Shown here: in pieces, positions 11,883 to 23,069 of the stretch
How the letters are laid out: each line of letters opens with the position of its first letter
How positions within the stretch are numbered: position 1 is the first letter of the stretch
From: Ehretia macrophylla
Lineage: Eukaryota; Streptophyta; Magnoliopsida; Boraginales; Ehretiaceae
Length of the DNA stretch: 64,000 nt
Reading direction: 5' to 3'
NCBI GenBank assembly: GCA_037974665.1
Contig: CM075764.1
Span: forward strand, 87,104,825-87,168,824
The notes under the pieces: generated by a model
The model's input: only the letters and a program-made list of their open reading frames with translations
Databases searched by the model: none
Told to the model about the DNA's origin: nothing
Position numbers and translations under genes: made by a program

Positions 11883-13834
11883 TGTTAGGGATATGCCCTA
11901 ATGTTGTATAGTTAGATGACCTACGTAGGGCATTTTGATGTAATTATGTATTTTTTTAATGGCATTTTGAGTTGACATTCATATTCTACGTTTTATATAT
12001 TGTATGAATGTGTCTTTATGTTTTTCATAAGAGGAAATATATTCTAAAAGTTGTTTAGAATATCTTGGCGTATTTCTTTAATATGATTAGCATTAAAATT
12101 ATTCATAGTCCTTAGATTATTCAACTGGGACTAGAATAATCAATCATGGATTATCATATGTAGTTACCTTTGATTAATATTTGATATTAATGATAAAGGA
12201 TGGCGAGCCTCGAGCCATAACAGTATGGGATGCGATTAACTTATATATGAGTGATTATTAGTGAAATAGATTATTGAAAGTGATACGAGTAATAAACTAC
12301 ATGAATTTAGATTAATAGTTTTATTACTCATTACGATTGTGCAAATAATCATCTGACTTGAGAAATTAGGGTTGTTTGATATATTGGGGTTTAAATCTTA
12401 GAACTAGGACAATGCTTGTCTTTATTGATAAAGATGGGTTACGACTTCTTGCAGTTTACTCCTTCGGTATAGAGATTAACATGTAATTGTCATGATAGGA
12501 TCTGTTAACTTCCGATAAGAAGCGATGTCCAATACGATCTATTTTTGGTAGTTGAATGAGGAAGTCTTTGGCCAAGGCATGATGATGGAAATGAGTATTT
12601 CCATGAATGTCATCTCTCATTCTACCGTTTAGATCTAGGCATAGAATCGAGCAAAAAGGACTTAATCGTATCATGGTCCTTATTTGATCGGGACATATTA
12701 ACAAAAGGATTAGACTGTACGTTAATTTGCGACTGTAAATAGATTCACCTGTTTTGACTTTATTGCTATATATAAATTGTCTTGATACGTTGCTAGACGT
12801 CACTCTAGAACGTGAGGATATTTTGGGAATGGCGGAGAAATTCTCAAAATATATTAAAGTTGTTTAATGTTCATTCATTGCTATATGGCGGTGAATCTAG
12901 AGGTCACACACAATAAAGCATAATTGAATGATTTTCGGATAAGCTTGAATTTGGTTTTGGAACGTTAAATTGTTAACGTTCGCAATGCTCGACTATTAAT
13001 TGGTAATGGGCCAAATATGTAATTATTTGTAAGTATTGAGGCAAAAGTATAAATACGGAAAGTTAGTTTCATTAATTTAAACTAATATTGATTAGATTAA
13101 ATTAATTGTACAAATACAAGATTAATAAAGTATATACATGTCTATGATATGTATATATACATATTAGTCTTGAAAGATGAAGATGCCAAATAGATGGCTA
13201 AGATTGTTCCACATCATCAAGTTGACCATTAATTTTGAAATCAATGGCCAAGATGATGGAAGATAAGCACATGTTTTGATGCATTGAGAAGTGCAATTGT
13301 TGTCTTCTAAATTCACTACATACAATGCATAAAACAAGGAGCACATTACACAAGGCACCTAGAGAAACACAATGCATTGAGAAGAACAATTTGTCTTCTC
13401 TTCCTTGTGTAATTTTCGTCCATATCAAGTGGAAGAGAGAGAACAATGTCTTGATCATCCTCTCAAGTTAAAATCAGAATTTTATCACCATTGAAGTCTA
13501 GCACAAAATCTTTGGTGGTCAAGAAAACTCATTCAAGCTTGTGTGGATAACCTAGAGCTTTTGCATTTGTGGGAGGACTTGTCAAAGCATGTTCATCTTC
13601 TTGGTGGTGCTCTTTCATCCTTGTGGTTAGATCTTCAAGAGGTATAGCTTGATAACTCTTGTACATTCATATATATGCTTACATATATGCAGTACATATG
13701 TTGATTACATGGACTAGACATAAGGTATTATGGTGAATACAAATGTCATAATGCATAAAAACTTTGAAATCTCAATTTTGCTTCCACCTTGCTCATTATA
13801 TGTTGTGATTCACCTATTGTAAACGGTCCTTTCA
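11883..13834 (+). mobile_element. CO1 copia solo LTR with target duplication TTGAC
   Basis: A 1,952-bp LTR from TGTTAGGGATATGCCC to GTAAACGGTCCTTTCA is flanked by the exact duplication TTGAC (11,878-11,882 and 13,835-13,839). It is alignable along its length with the CO1 LTR at 1,383-3,529. No internal region remains, so it arose by LTR-LTR recombination after insertion into the GY3 LTR. It carries about two units of the CO1 minisatellite near 13,010-13,060. Confidence 0.9.
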
Positions 13835-14124
13835 TTGACTATATATTACTTTTGGCCTAGCGAATCTTGTTGTATATATGGTTGGTCACGTGGTTTGTGA
13901 TCACTCGTAGCTAGAATTATATACTACATGCCAAGGGAATTGAATGTTTGCGTAATTGCTTCCGCTTAAGAATGTTGTTTTGCAATATAAGTTATGATCT
14001 TTCAAGATTGTATGATGAGGTTGTGTATGCCGATCTTGTGGTTGTTCTTAACTCTAGCATTTCGTATCTTCATGTGTCGTTGCGTCCGGGCTTGGTTTCC
14101 AAAGGATCGAGTTCGGGCGTGACA

Positions 14125-14815
14125 AATGTGTCCCTACACATACATCAGGTCAATTAAGAAAAGAATTTCTGAGTAGTGAAAAGTATTACAATCTAATCGT
14201 ATATGTTCACAGTATTTAATATATTACATACAATATGTTCCAAAATTGAGGACAAATAAAAATGCTAAATTTTGTATGTAACCATGGGGAGCGTCAATTT
14301 GCACAAACCTTGCAGGATCTTTTTCACATATCATCATCTCCCGCATTTGAATGTCTTTTCATCAATGGCAATGTAAGAATTTTACTCAATGGTGCATGAA
14401 CTATTTTCTTTGTCCAGAACAAGTCTACAACTTTAAGGAAAAGAATTCTTCAGAAAGTGCGCCGTATTCTAAAAATATATTATAGTAAACAAGAATTGAA
14501 CAAATGTCACAGTCTTGACTTGAATTTAGTAAAACATTATCAGTTGAAAACGTACAGTTTTATAAAGTAGTATTATACTCAGCCAAGTGGATCTATTCTT
14601 TGTCAAGTTTCTATGTGCAGTGGATCGAGTCAAAGTGCTTGACCCCTCTAAGTTGGTTTGTGTTCGACCGAAAAAATAAGTTCTTTTCTGCAACCCATAG
14701 AAGCCAGAAGGTTGGGTGGGGTGCCCCCATCATGAGAGGTTTTTTACTCATAAATAAATAAGAGTTTGAGCATTAGAAGAAAGTAAATTTGGTTCTTTTA
14801 TAATTGTTGTAAGAA
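14125..14815. other. Unassigned AT-rich sequence
   Basis: No LTR end, tandem repeat or long reading frame was found. On the minus strand around 14,265-14,375 there is a short open stretch reading MREMMICEKDPARFVQIDAPH, which has a protein-like composition but matches no family I can name and is bounded by stops. It may be a decayed exon, or chance. This is the best candidate for pre-existing host sequence in the window. Confidence 0.35.
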
Positions 14816-15086
14816 TGTAACAAATTTCCCAGAAACGTCTTAACAACAATCAAATAGAAAGACAACACTACTCTGTATAACAATTTAATATAATACTTAT
14901 AAGATAATTGTCCCACCGTGTGCTCTCAAGATTAGAGCTTTAATGGCTTCTGGACTTACAAGAAGAATACAAGAAAGAAAACTAACTTCAGGTTTATGTT
15001 TGGAGGTCTATTGTGGATTAATTTGATGAACTAATACATACCTATTTATAGGATTTAGCTAGCCCACCATAGGAGACTTCCTAACA
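14816..15086 (-). mobile_element. Possible short (271-bp) copia-type LTR, minus strand
   Basis: Read on the minus strand, the unit starts TGTTAGGAAGTCTCC and ends AAATTTGTTACA, giving TG...CA ends. A TATA-like CCTATAAATAGG lies about 40 bp inside the start, where an LTR promoter would be. Immediately before it on the minus strand is a purine-rich CCAAGGTGGAAAATATT, like a copia polypurine tract, so it could be a 3' LTR. The 5-bp flanks (AAGAA, AATAT) do not match, and no second LTR was seen. Confidence 0.4.
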
Positions 15087-15283
15087 AATATTTTCCACCT
15101 TGGTTGGCTTTACCAACCTTGTTCAAAGTCCACCAACCAAATTAAATCACATGGGTGGCTAAATAAATTTCTAGGAAGCTTCATTGGCCAAATTTGTTGA
15201 CTTTAGCATTGCATCATCCCGACATCATCTTAGGTAACTCAAAATTCCCTAAATTCTTTCTTTTAGCCATCGCAGTCTCTTTT
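15087..15283. other. Unassigned 197 bp, possibly internal to the short LTR element
   Basis: Contains an inverted pair around GGTTGGCTTTACCAACC (15,112-15,128) and no coding sequence. It would be the internal 3' end if the short LTR call is right. Confidence 0.3.
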
Positions 15284-15673
15284 TGTTATACCCCAACTCG
15301 ACCCACCTACAATCAGTTAGGACGCAATGAAATTTCGAAAGTATAACGACAATAACACGGATACCGGGGCTCTAAACCAACCCCTTTGTAACTCATACAA
15401 CCAACTTCAAATATCAACAACTCCACAACCATTTCAACAACATACAATACAACCATTTCCATATATTAAACAACCATACGACAGTTCATTCATAAGTTAT
15501 ACGCCTCCGTTCCAACATCAATCCATAGGCTATATCATACATTTGCAAAATAGATTATAAACCAATCTAGCAATCTATTCAAGTTCAAAAGAAAGACTAC
15601 TAAGCTAGCATTATATAAGTCTCTATCTTTAGGTAAGTTACATAATACATCATACTACAAAGCTAAGACAAAC

Positions 15674-15760
15674 TCATGGATATGACTTCGGTACATAAGA
15701 CTCATCCACGTAAGGTACATTCTCAGCTTCCTGAGGCACGTACCCATAATCCTATTAAGT
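15674..15760 (-). other. Region matching the GY1 LTR microprotein
   Basis: The minus strand reads DYGYVP then ENVPYVDESYVP and a terminal SYP, as in the copies at 25,893, 33,332 and 49,598, with most codon differences at third positions. It sits in an old, fragmentary LTR and is treated as a fossil. Confidence 0.5.
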
Positions 15761-16149
15761 AACACCTGAATGCAGATAACGAATGAGAGTGAGCTTATAT
15801 GAAATAAGCCTAGTGAGGAATTCGATAGATCTTTGAAAACATTTACTTTACCACTTTGGAAATCATCTTATGAGCAATAACATGCAATTAACACTAATAA
15901 GAATGCAAATATAGTGACAACAATAAACACACAATAAAGATACGATACATTTGTTGATGAAGCTCCATACACCATTTTTAACGCTCACCAACTCCTTCAA
16001 ACCCAATGACACAATCCTGAGGTACCTTAACCTAGACCCGCACCCCATGGCCTTTTCACCCATGTGAGATAGGGATTAGCCATGAAAACTATGCCTGCAA
16101 CCCAGGATGCCTCCCGAGGTGACACAACATTATCACAGCTCACAACAAT

Positions 16150-16345
16150 GACTTGGACTCAATTCGAGAAGGCAACAACATAGGTTGCCCGACTCCCGAC
16201 ACTTCACAACAATAATAATTCCAATTCGAGAAGTCAACAACATGGGTTGCCCGACTCCCAACTTATAACAAAAATAACAATTTCAATTCGAGAAGTCAAC
16301 AACATGGGTTGGCCGATTCCTGACTTATAACAACAATAACAATTT
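16150..16345. repeat. About 62-bp hairpin tandem repeat, three units
   Basis: Units begin AATTCGAGAAGTCAACAACA and include TTGCCCGACTCCC. They occupy the same place in the LTR as the 56-bp array at 24,705-24,925 but differ in unit length and sequence, so amplification looks independent. Confidence 0.75.
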
Positions 16346-16419
16346 CAATAATCAATTAAACAACTTTTAACAATCAACAACTATACAATTCAGAAACAAT
16401 TAAGTTAGATGACAAAGTA

Positions 16420-18706
16420 TGTAATACCCGAGCCCGGAATGTGAAATTTTCTTGTTTATTATTCTGGAAATTTTATTTTCTTAAATTCTTTGAGATTTAA
16501 TTGTTACTTCTTTGTTGTCGCAAAGTGCATTGCATTTCGGGAGCGATAGCTAGAGAATGTTTTCTTCTCCTCAGCAAATAGTAGAACTAGTATATTGGTG
16601 ACTTAAACTTTATATTTTATTTATTGTTAGCTAGAATTAAAATTGGTGATGTTATTTTAGCTTTTAAATGCATGAAAATAAGTCTAATTGACCAAATTTG
16701 AAGTAGTTGAGCAAGTGCTTTGACCATTTTGACCAAGTTGTCACCTTATAAGCTTAAAAAAATGCAAAATAAAAAAAAAACAAAGCAAAAACAGCCTTGA
16801 GCAGGCCGACACCTTGAGAAAAAAAGACACATTTCAAATCTTCAAAAATTTAAATCTTCGCGTGAGCTCGTGCGGAGTGATTTTTGAGGCATCCAGCATT
16901 GTTTTCCTAGCGACTAGGAGCGCCTAAGGTGAGCGAAGCACGTTATTTGAGCGCTTAAATGTCAAGAATGTTAACTTTGTGATTTTTGGATTTTATCCGT
17001 AGGTTGTTGTTTTAATCGTTTTGAAGCTTCTAGAATGTTCCTTGATAATTGTAGAACATGTATTTATGGCTTTTTAACATTTTCTGCGGTTAAATCTTGA
17101 GATTGCAATATAAGGTTGATAGTTGAATAGTAATATGTGAATAGTAAACCCTTGAAACGATGAAGTTGCGTTGTTATACTTTCTGTTGATGTGAAAATGT
17201 GCTAGGTATGCTAGAATGCCTAAATGCATGGTTTATTTTGATTGTCTAATGGAAAAAAATGAAAAAAACACCTTGGTGAAAGTCGGGGTCGTTTAGGCCG
17301 AGTTTAGCGTTTTCTCGTTTTGCGTGATGGCATTGTTTCGGGAGCCCATGGAAGCACTTTTGGTGTGATTATGGCATTGGTTGGGTGTTTGGTTAGTATA
17401 GTTGTAGTTCAAACGAGCAAAGGGGGAAATCGGGATTTTGCGTGAATTCTAGGGTAAAGTAGGGTTTCAGGGTCTTTAGACGTGCGTTATGGCGACCTAG
17501 GAGGATTGGTGAAGTCGGTTTCCAAAGCTCGTGGCTCGTTTGGAAGTAGTAGCGTTTTGATAGTTGGGGTCGATTTGTGATTTTGCTTATTTTCTTGATA
17601 TTATGCCTATAGAATGTTTAAAATAGCTTGATATGCTTGTTGGAGTTGATTTTGGTTGGAGTGGTTATCAACTGTGGCTATTGCGTGCGAGAGTAACCTA
17701 CTTTGTTATTTTTCCACGTGTGGCTTTATTGCTCGATTGTTGCATTTTATATTGTATTACATTCATAGAGTCAGGGGCGGAGTGATGGGCCTCTCTGGGT
17801 AGCCTCGGGTTGCCAGTGTTGGTTGCTCTAGCTCCGTGTCCTATTCCCTTTCTCACTTGGGTTGTCTCCCAGGGAGATTTGGGTCGTAGATTGATGGATA
17901 CTTCCGGGGTATTTCAAACTGGTGTTATAAGGTGGTTTGGGCCGGCGCGTCGTCATCGAATTCGTGGTTGAAAGTTGCTCGTGGAAAGAGTATCGTATCC
18001 TTTGAATGAGTGTTTATAGTTTTTATGTTTGCCTTGCTTTATTGTTTGCTTTGCTTGTGTCTCTATATGATATTTGTATGAAATGCTGGACTAATTGCAT
18101 TGCATACTCCTCTCATCTCCGTCCTTGAGACCAATTGCCCTCGCTGAGCAATAGTTTTTGCTCATTCCTTTCTATACCATATTTTTTACAGGAGTAGTTG
18201 AAGCAGACCCTATTGAGGTAATTGAGGAGAAGGAGCAGGTGGAGGTGTTTCCGTGATAGCACTTCTTTGCATTGCTGGTGGTTGGTTGCCATACTTTTGT
18301 GCGAGCCATGCTTGATGTGTTTAATGCTTGGTTGTCGCTTTATTTTGAGGCTTGTAGCCTTGTATGTAGTTCTATTTTGAGGCCTTTATGGTCTTTTGTT
18401 GTAAAGGTTTAAAGATTGTAAAGTTGTAAAGTTATACTCTTATAACTAGTAAAGAATTGCATACTAATGGTTAAATGTTTAGTGGCATAAATACTTGTGT
18501 AGTATGCATGGCATTTTGGTTTGGAAAGTTGGTTAATAAGAAGATGAACGTTTTTGAAAGAAAGTCGGCTTGTTTTAATTGTTTTATGGCTTTCGCAAGT
18601 ACTATGTTGATTTTAGGGTTTTCGGATCGTCCGCGGTATAGAGGAGACTCCGTCTGTGTGTCGGGTCCGGGCTTGGCCTTTTGCGGGGTCAGGTCGGGGC
18701 GTGACA
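16420..18706 (+). mobile_element. GY2 solo LTR with target duplication AAGTA
   Basis: A 2,287-bp LTR from TGTAATACCCGAGCCCGG to GGTCGGGGCGTGACA is flanked by exact AAGTA (16,415-16,419 and 18,707-18,711). Inside are a leader ending GCGCCTAAGGTGAG near 16,920, the conserved stem-loop at 17,692-17,710, shared GC-rich blocks at about 17,780-17,925, an acceptor-like TTTTTTACAGGAG near 18,190 followed by an acidic short frame (EEKEQVEV), and AGGAGACTCCGTC at 18,642. No internal region survives. It inserted into the loop of the stem-loop of the surrounding GY1 LTR. Confidence 0.9.
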
Positions 18707-19205
18707 AAGTAGGCCACCCAACTCAACATACATTTAACCAACATTCAACCCCGATCCCAATCAACAACAACCAAGAATCAACTATCCAAACAACCCAAGA
18801 CAGTATATCAACATTTTTAAGAAAGGCTATACAAACTTCTAAAAGCCATAACTTACAATCTAGAAATTCAATAACCTCCAAACCACTTTCTATCACTCAA
18901 CCACACATGCATCTACATTAACCCCATCAAAACTCAACCAAAAGCCATCCAAAATAAGCCCAACAACCCTAAAAACTCAATGCATCATGGCTGAATTTTC
19001 TGGAGTTTTGTAACGACATCCAAACCAAAAAATTCGGCATTACAACATTACTATCACATATTTAACAAACTTTTTGAAGCAACAATCAATCAATTCCAAC
19101 CACTACAACAACAATTATTCAACAATGAACCCAAAATCTAATTTTAATACCCAAAAAATAGAAAAACATATTATTACCGTTCAAAACTTATATAAATGCA
19201 CATGA

Positions 19206-20032
19206 ACGATCCTCAGCTAGATGGTTAGTCAGAATGGACTATTCAGATACTTAAGGATATGCTTAGAGCTAGTGTCATGGACTTCGGGCAGAGTTAGGAG
19301 AAACACTTGACGTTGGCAGAGTTTGCTTATAATAATAGTTACCAAGCAACTATTGTGATGACACCTTATGAGGCTTTGTATGGTCGTAAGTGTCGTTCTC
19401 CGTTGTATTGGGATGAGGTTGGGGAGATGAAGGAGATTGATCCAGCTATGATGCCGAAGTATATGGAAACTATTGAGAATGTTCACCTTATTCGTCAGAG
19501 AATGCTTACCGCTCAGAGTAGGCAGAAGAGTTATGCTGATAAATGCAAAAGGGACTTGGAGTTTAAGGTTGGTGATCAAGTCTTCTTAAAGATTTCTCCT
19601 CGAAAAGGAATAGTCCGCTATGGCAAGGGGAAAAAGTTGAGTCTGAGATATGTGGGGTCGTTTGAGATCATTGGCCTAGTTGACAAGTTGGCTTATCGGT
19701 TGTCCCTACCAAAGAGTCTCTCCAGAGTTCACAATGTCTTTCATGTTCCTATGCTGAAGAAGTATCATCCAGATGCATCTCACATTCTTGAGGTAGAGTC
19801 ATTTCAACTTAGTGGAAATCTGACTAATGAGGAGCAACCTATTCGTATTCTAGATCAGTTAGTTAGAGAGCTGCATACGAAGAGGATCGATGGTCAAAGC
19901 TTTGTGGTATCATCATGGTATAGAAAAAGCTACTTAGGAACATCGGGATCAGATCGAGCAGCAATATCCGAAGTTGTTTGATTGATCATGTACGAATTTT
20001 GTGGGCGAAATTGTTCTAAGGAGGGGAGGAAA
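19206..20032 (+). pseudogene. GY7 gypsy integrase C-terminal and chromodomain-region remnant
   Basis: The plus strand encodes the end of a Ty3/gypsy integrase: the region after the catalytic glutamate (AEFAYNNSYQA, YGRKCRSPLYWDEVGEM), the GPY/F-like module (VGSFEIIG then KLAYRLSLP, HNVFHVPMLKKY), and the start of a chromodomain-like tail (IRILDQLVRELHTKRI). It is closely related to the corresponding part of the GY1 polyprotein at 27,839-29,032, placing GY7 among chromoviruses. Everything upstream of the integrase end is missing and the remnant is broken. A polypurine tract (20,018-20,032) and an LTR follow directly, which fixes the orientation. Confidence 0.85.
20018..20032 (+). other. GY7 polypurine tract
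   Basis: AAGGAGGGGAGGAAA lies directly before the LTR start TGAGTCCCCGAACATG, the normal site of plus-strand DNA priming in an LTR retrotransposon. Confidence 0.85.
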
Positions 20033-23000
20033 TGAGTCCCCGAACATGCATTGCATATTTAAATACTTTAATCATCTAATTAGAAGTCTTTATTTGTATT
20101 TTAAGTGGTATTTGACTTTATTTGATTTTGGGTTGACTTTTGACTTTGACTTCTACTATTTTGGCTAGAATGACAAACTTGTAATTATGTGAAATAGCTT
20201 TGGTTCCCAGATAATTTTAGCCTTAGTCTTCAAAGTTGTCATCTTTGACTTGTTGAGTTTGCTTATAACAACCTAACATCATTCTTGCAAGATAAAACAT
20301 ATTCACTACACAATTTGGTAAGAGTTAGGTGTCAAATTACGAGTCTAGTTTCTAACGCTTTAAACCATTCGCAAATTGGAGTTCTCTAGCATAAGTTATG
20401 ATCGTTTTAGTAAAAGGTGTCAAAATTGATTTGTACACGGGTTTGACCAAAAAAAAGTTATTTGACTTTGCTTATTTAGTTATTTGACCATTGGACTTAG
20501 CCTATTTATTCCAACCAAGTGTCATTTTGCAAGACAAAAACACATACAACACCTAGATCACCTACAAAATTCTGCCATAAGAGAAAAGAGAAGAAAAATT
20601 CATTCCAAGCTTGATTCTTCATTTCTTGGTGGATTTGAGCAAAATTTGATCCATAGAAAAGTTATTCCTTGCTATTTCCTCTTCATTTCTTGCCTTAGTT
20701 GCTAATTTAAGGTGAGGAGGTTATGTGTTTTAATATTTTTCAGATTTGAGAATTAAATTTAGTTTGGTAAATAATGTTATTTGGATTCACAATACTAGAT
20801 ATATGTGTTAGGAGAAGACTTTTGGGATTATTGTGTTGGTGTTGTTATATCTTGTATTTGTTTTGTATTTTTGAAGATAAGTGTTAGGGTTTGTAGATCT
20901 AGGTTGTTGTAGTATTGTGTGATCTTGTTTATGGATGTATTTGAGGTTTGTGATGTTATAGAAGCAAGATAGGAAGTGAATTTGCCATGGAAGCCATCAA
21001 ATATTTACTGGACAATTCAGTGCCTCTGATTTCTTTTACGTTTTAAAAATAGTAAACGACCTCGGAATCGAACGAAATTTTTACTTTATCTAGATTAGGC
21101 AGTTAGGAACAAACTTTGTATTTTACAAAAAGTCAGATTCCTGAAAGGGATCGGTTCCCATAAACGTGTGATTCACAACATAAAGGACTTAAAGCGGAAG
21201 CGTTGAGCATTTAAAAATTTTCAACATTAACTTTTGTAATCACATGCATTTCCAAAGTAAAGTATATGGTAATCAACATGCAACAAATAATATATCAAAT
21301 ATACTATAAAGTAAACGAGGGATAAAATGGCATACATGTGAGACCCCGTACCGAGCTCGTGTGCATTTTATAGCATTTCATTTTTTTTTACATAATTTAA
21401 TATACAATTATATCAATTAACGTGTATTTACTTTGATTCACGTGCTTTTATTTTGAAATGCGTACATTTATATCATTTTGCATGCACATGTCTCGCTTAA
21501 CGTGTATTGAAATTCAACTATGTGTCTTTGAATAATTTAGATAACGTAAGCAATAATTAAATCATTTTATGTGCATTCATCTCGATTTACATGCATTGTA
21601 TTGTTTAACGTGCATGTGAGTAAATTATATCGTGTAGCTATTAATTGGAACCAACTAAGTTCACTAACTAACTAGAGTAACTAAACTAAAACCAAGATAG
21701 TTAGAATTAACACTAGAATGACAAACTAGAAATACATAAGTTAGTTGAGGGGCACTCTTGTCCTAAAATAAAATAAAAAACATCCTAATATTATTCATGC
21801 TCAATCAAAACACACATTACACCACATACACACACACATTCTCATTTTCGACCAAGAGAAGAAGAAAAGAAAGAAAATGAGAGGAAGAGAAGAGGAGGAA
21901 GAAAAAGGAAGGCAAACCCATTTCAAGCTATTCTTTGGCATTCTCAAGCTTTTCCTTGTGGTGTCTTGCTTTTTTTCTTGCTTTCAAATTCAAGATCTAA
22001 GGTGAGGGAAGTTTTATAAATGTTTTACAAAGGCATATTATGCTTGATTGATGAGTTTTAATTGTGTATTGAACATGATGTTGGTATGAATATGTTTGAT
22101 AATGAATATGTGTGGATTTATTACAAGGTTTGAGGCTTATCTTGTATATTGAGATAGGGCTTGATCTAACGGGTTAGAATTTATAAGTTGTGTGGTGATT
22201 CTTGCTTGAATAGAGCTAGTTTAACTTGTGGGTAAGGTAGGAATTGGAAACCAAACACATTGATGCTTAGTAGGTGTTCTTGAGGTTTTGAGAGTTTTTG
22301 AAGTGTTCTTGGGTTGTTGTTTGATTTGAGAATGTTATGGTGTTGTTCTTGAGCTTAAGAATGTTGCCTAGAAGACCTCTTTGAGTGTGCAAAAAGGTTT
22401 GGATGAGTTGGAGGCAAGATAGCAAGCAAAAGAGCAAAAATGACATGTTTTCGTGTTCTCGGACCTCTATTCGGAAGAGTGGATCCAGTTGAGTTACTCG
22501 ACCAGATTTACTCATCCCGATGCTCACTGCCACTATCCGGAAGAGTGGACCCGGTCGAGTTACTTGACCGGATTTACTCTACTGGATTTTTGACAGATTC
22601 GCACAATGATTTTCCGAAAACCATATCTTGATCAATTCAACTCCGAATTGTATTCCGTTTGATTCTATAACTATCCACTTTTGATAAGCTTCGATTATAG
22701 ACTAAAATCAGATTAATTGAAGTTTGGGAATGTAAGAAAATTTACCTCCTAAGTTAGGATAATGTAGGAGTATTGGATTTATTTAGTGTGTTTAATGTGT
22801 GCTATTGGTAGATGATATTGTTTGAGTGGTTAACTTGCAATTTCTTGTTATTATGTGCTAATACTAAAGGAGCTTACAAGCTAGATATCGTGTGTGTTAT
22901 ATGTCCATATGAGTACAAGATAAATGCTTGGCACGTTTACATGATGTGAAATATAAAATGTACTCGAATGTGCTATATGATTGACTAGACTTTCTTGTTA

Positions 23001-23069
23001 TATCATTGATAATTGTGAATGCATTTGAATTGTTGAAGTGTATCAGTTGCAACCATTAATGAATGCGGT

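Larger units (their letters stand above)
6758..14124 (+). mobile_element. GY3 gypsy-type LTR, truncated left, twice interrupted
   Basis: Pieces 6,758-7,281, 11,018-11,882 and 13,840-14,124 form one LTR-like unit once the GY4 and CO1 solo LTRs are set aside. It keeps a leader ending TTTTCTAAGGTGAGG near 6,980, a TCGACC-rich hairpin block at 11,026-11,201, the conserved stem-loop at 11,263-11,283, and the end motif GGGCGTGACA at 14,124. Near 11,760 an acidic reading frame ending in ENVPYV resembles the microprotein of GY1 LTRs. The left part is lost where the CO1 element lies. No primer site follows 14,124, so it is either a solo LTR or a 3' LTR. Confidence 0.65.
15284..19205 (-). mobile_element. 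GY1 LTR, partial, split by a GY2 solo LTR
   Basis: Starts TGTTATACCCCAACTCGACCC on the plus strand and follows the other minus-strand GY1 LTRs through 16,419. It resumes at 18,712 (GGCCACCCAACTC) and continues to about 19,205, where it stops abruptly against plus-strand integrase sequence. It carries a recognisable copy of the GY1 microprotein region (15,674-15,760) and about three units of a roughly 62-bp hairpin repeat at 16,150-16,345. Sequence divergence from the GY1 element at 25,496 is much larger than between that element's own LTRs, so this copy is older. Confidence 0.75.

Noticed and set aside
18475-18921. 148-codon plus-strand frame
   Set aside because: It runs across the boundary between the GY2 solo LTR and the GY1 LTR at 18,706, so it is a chance fusion of two repeats.
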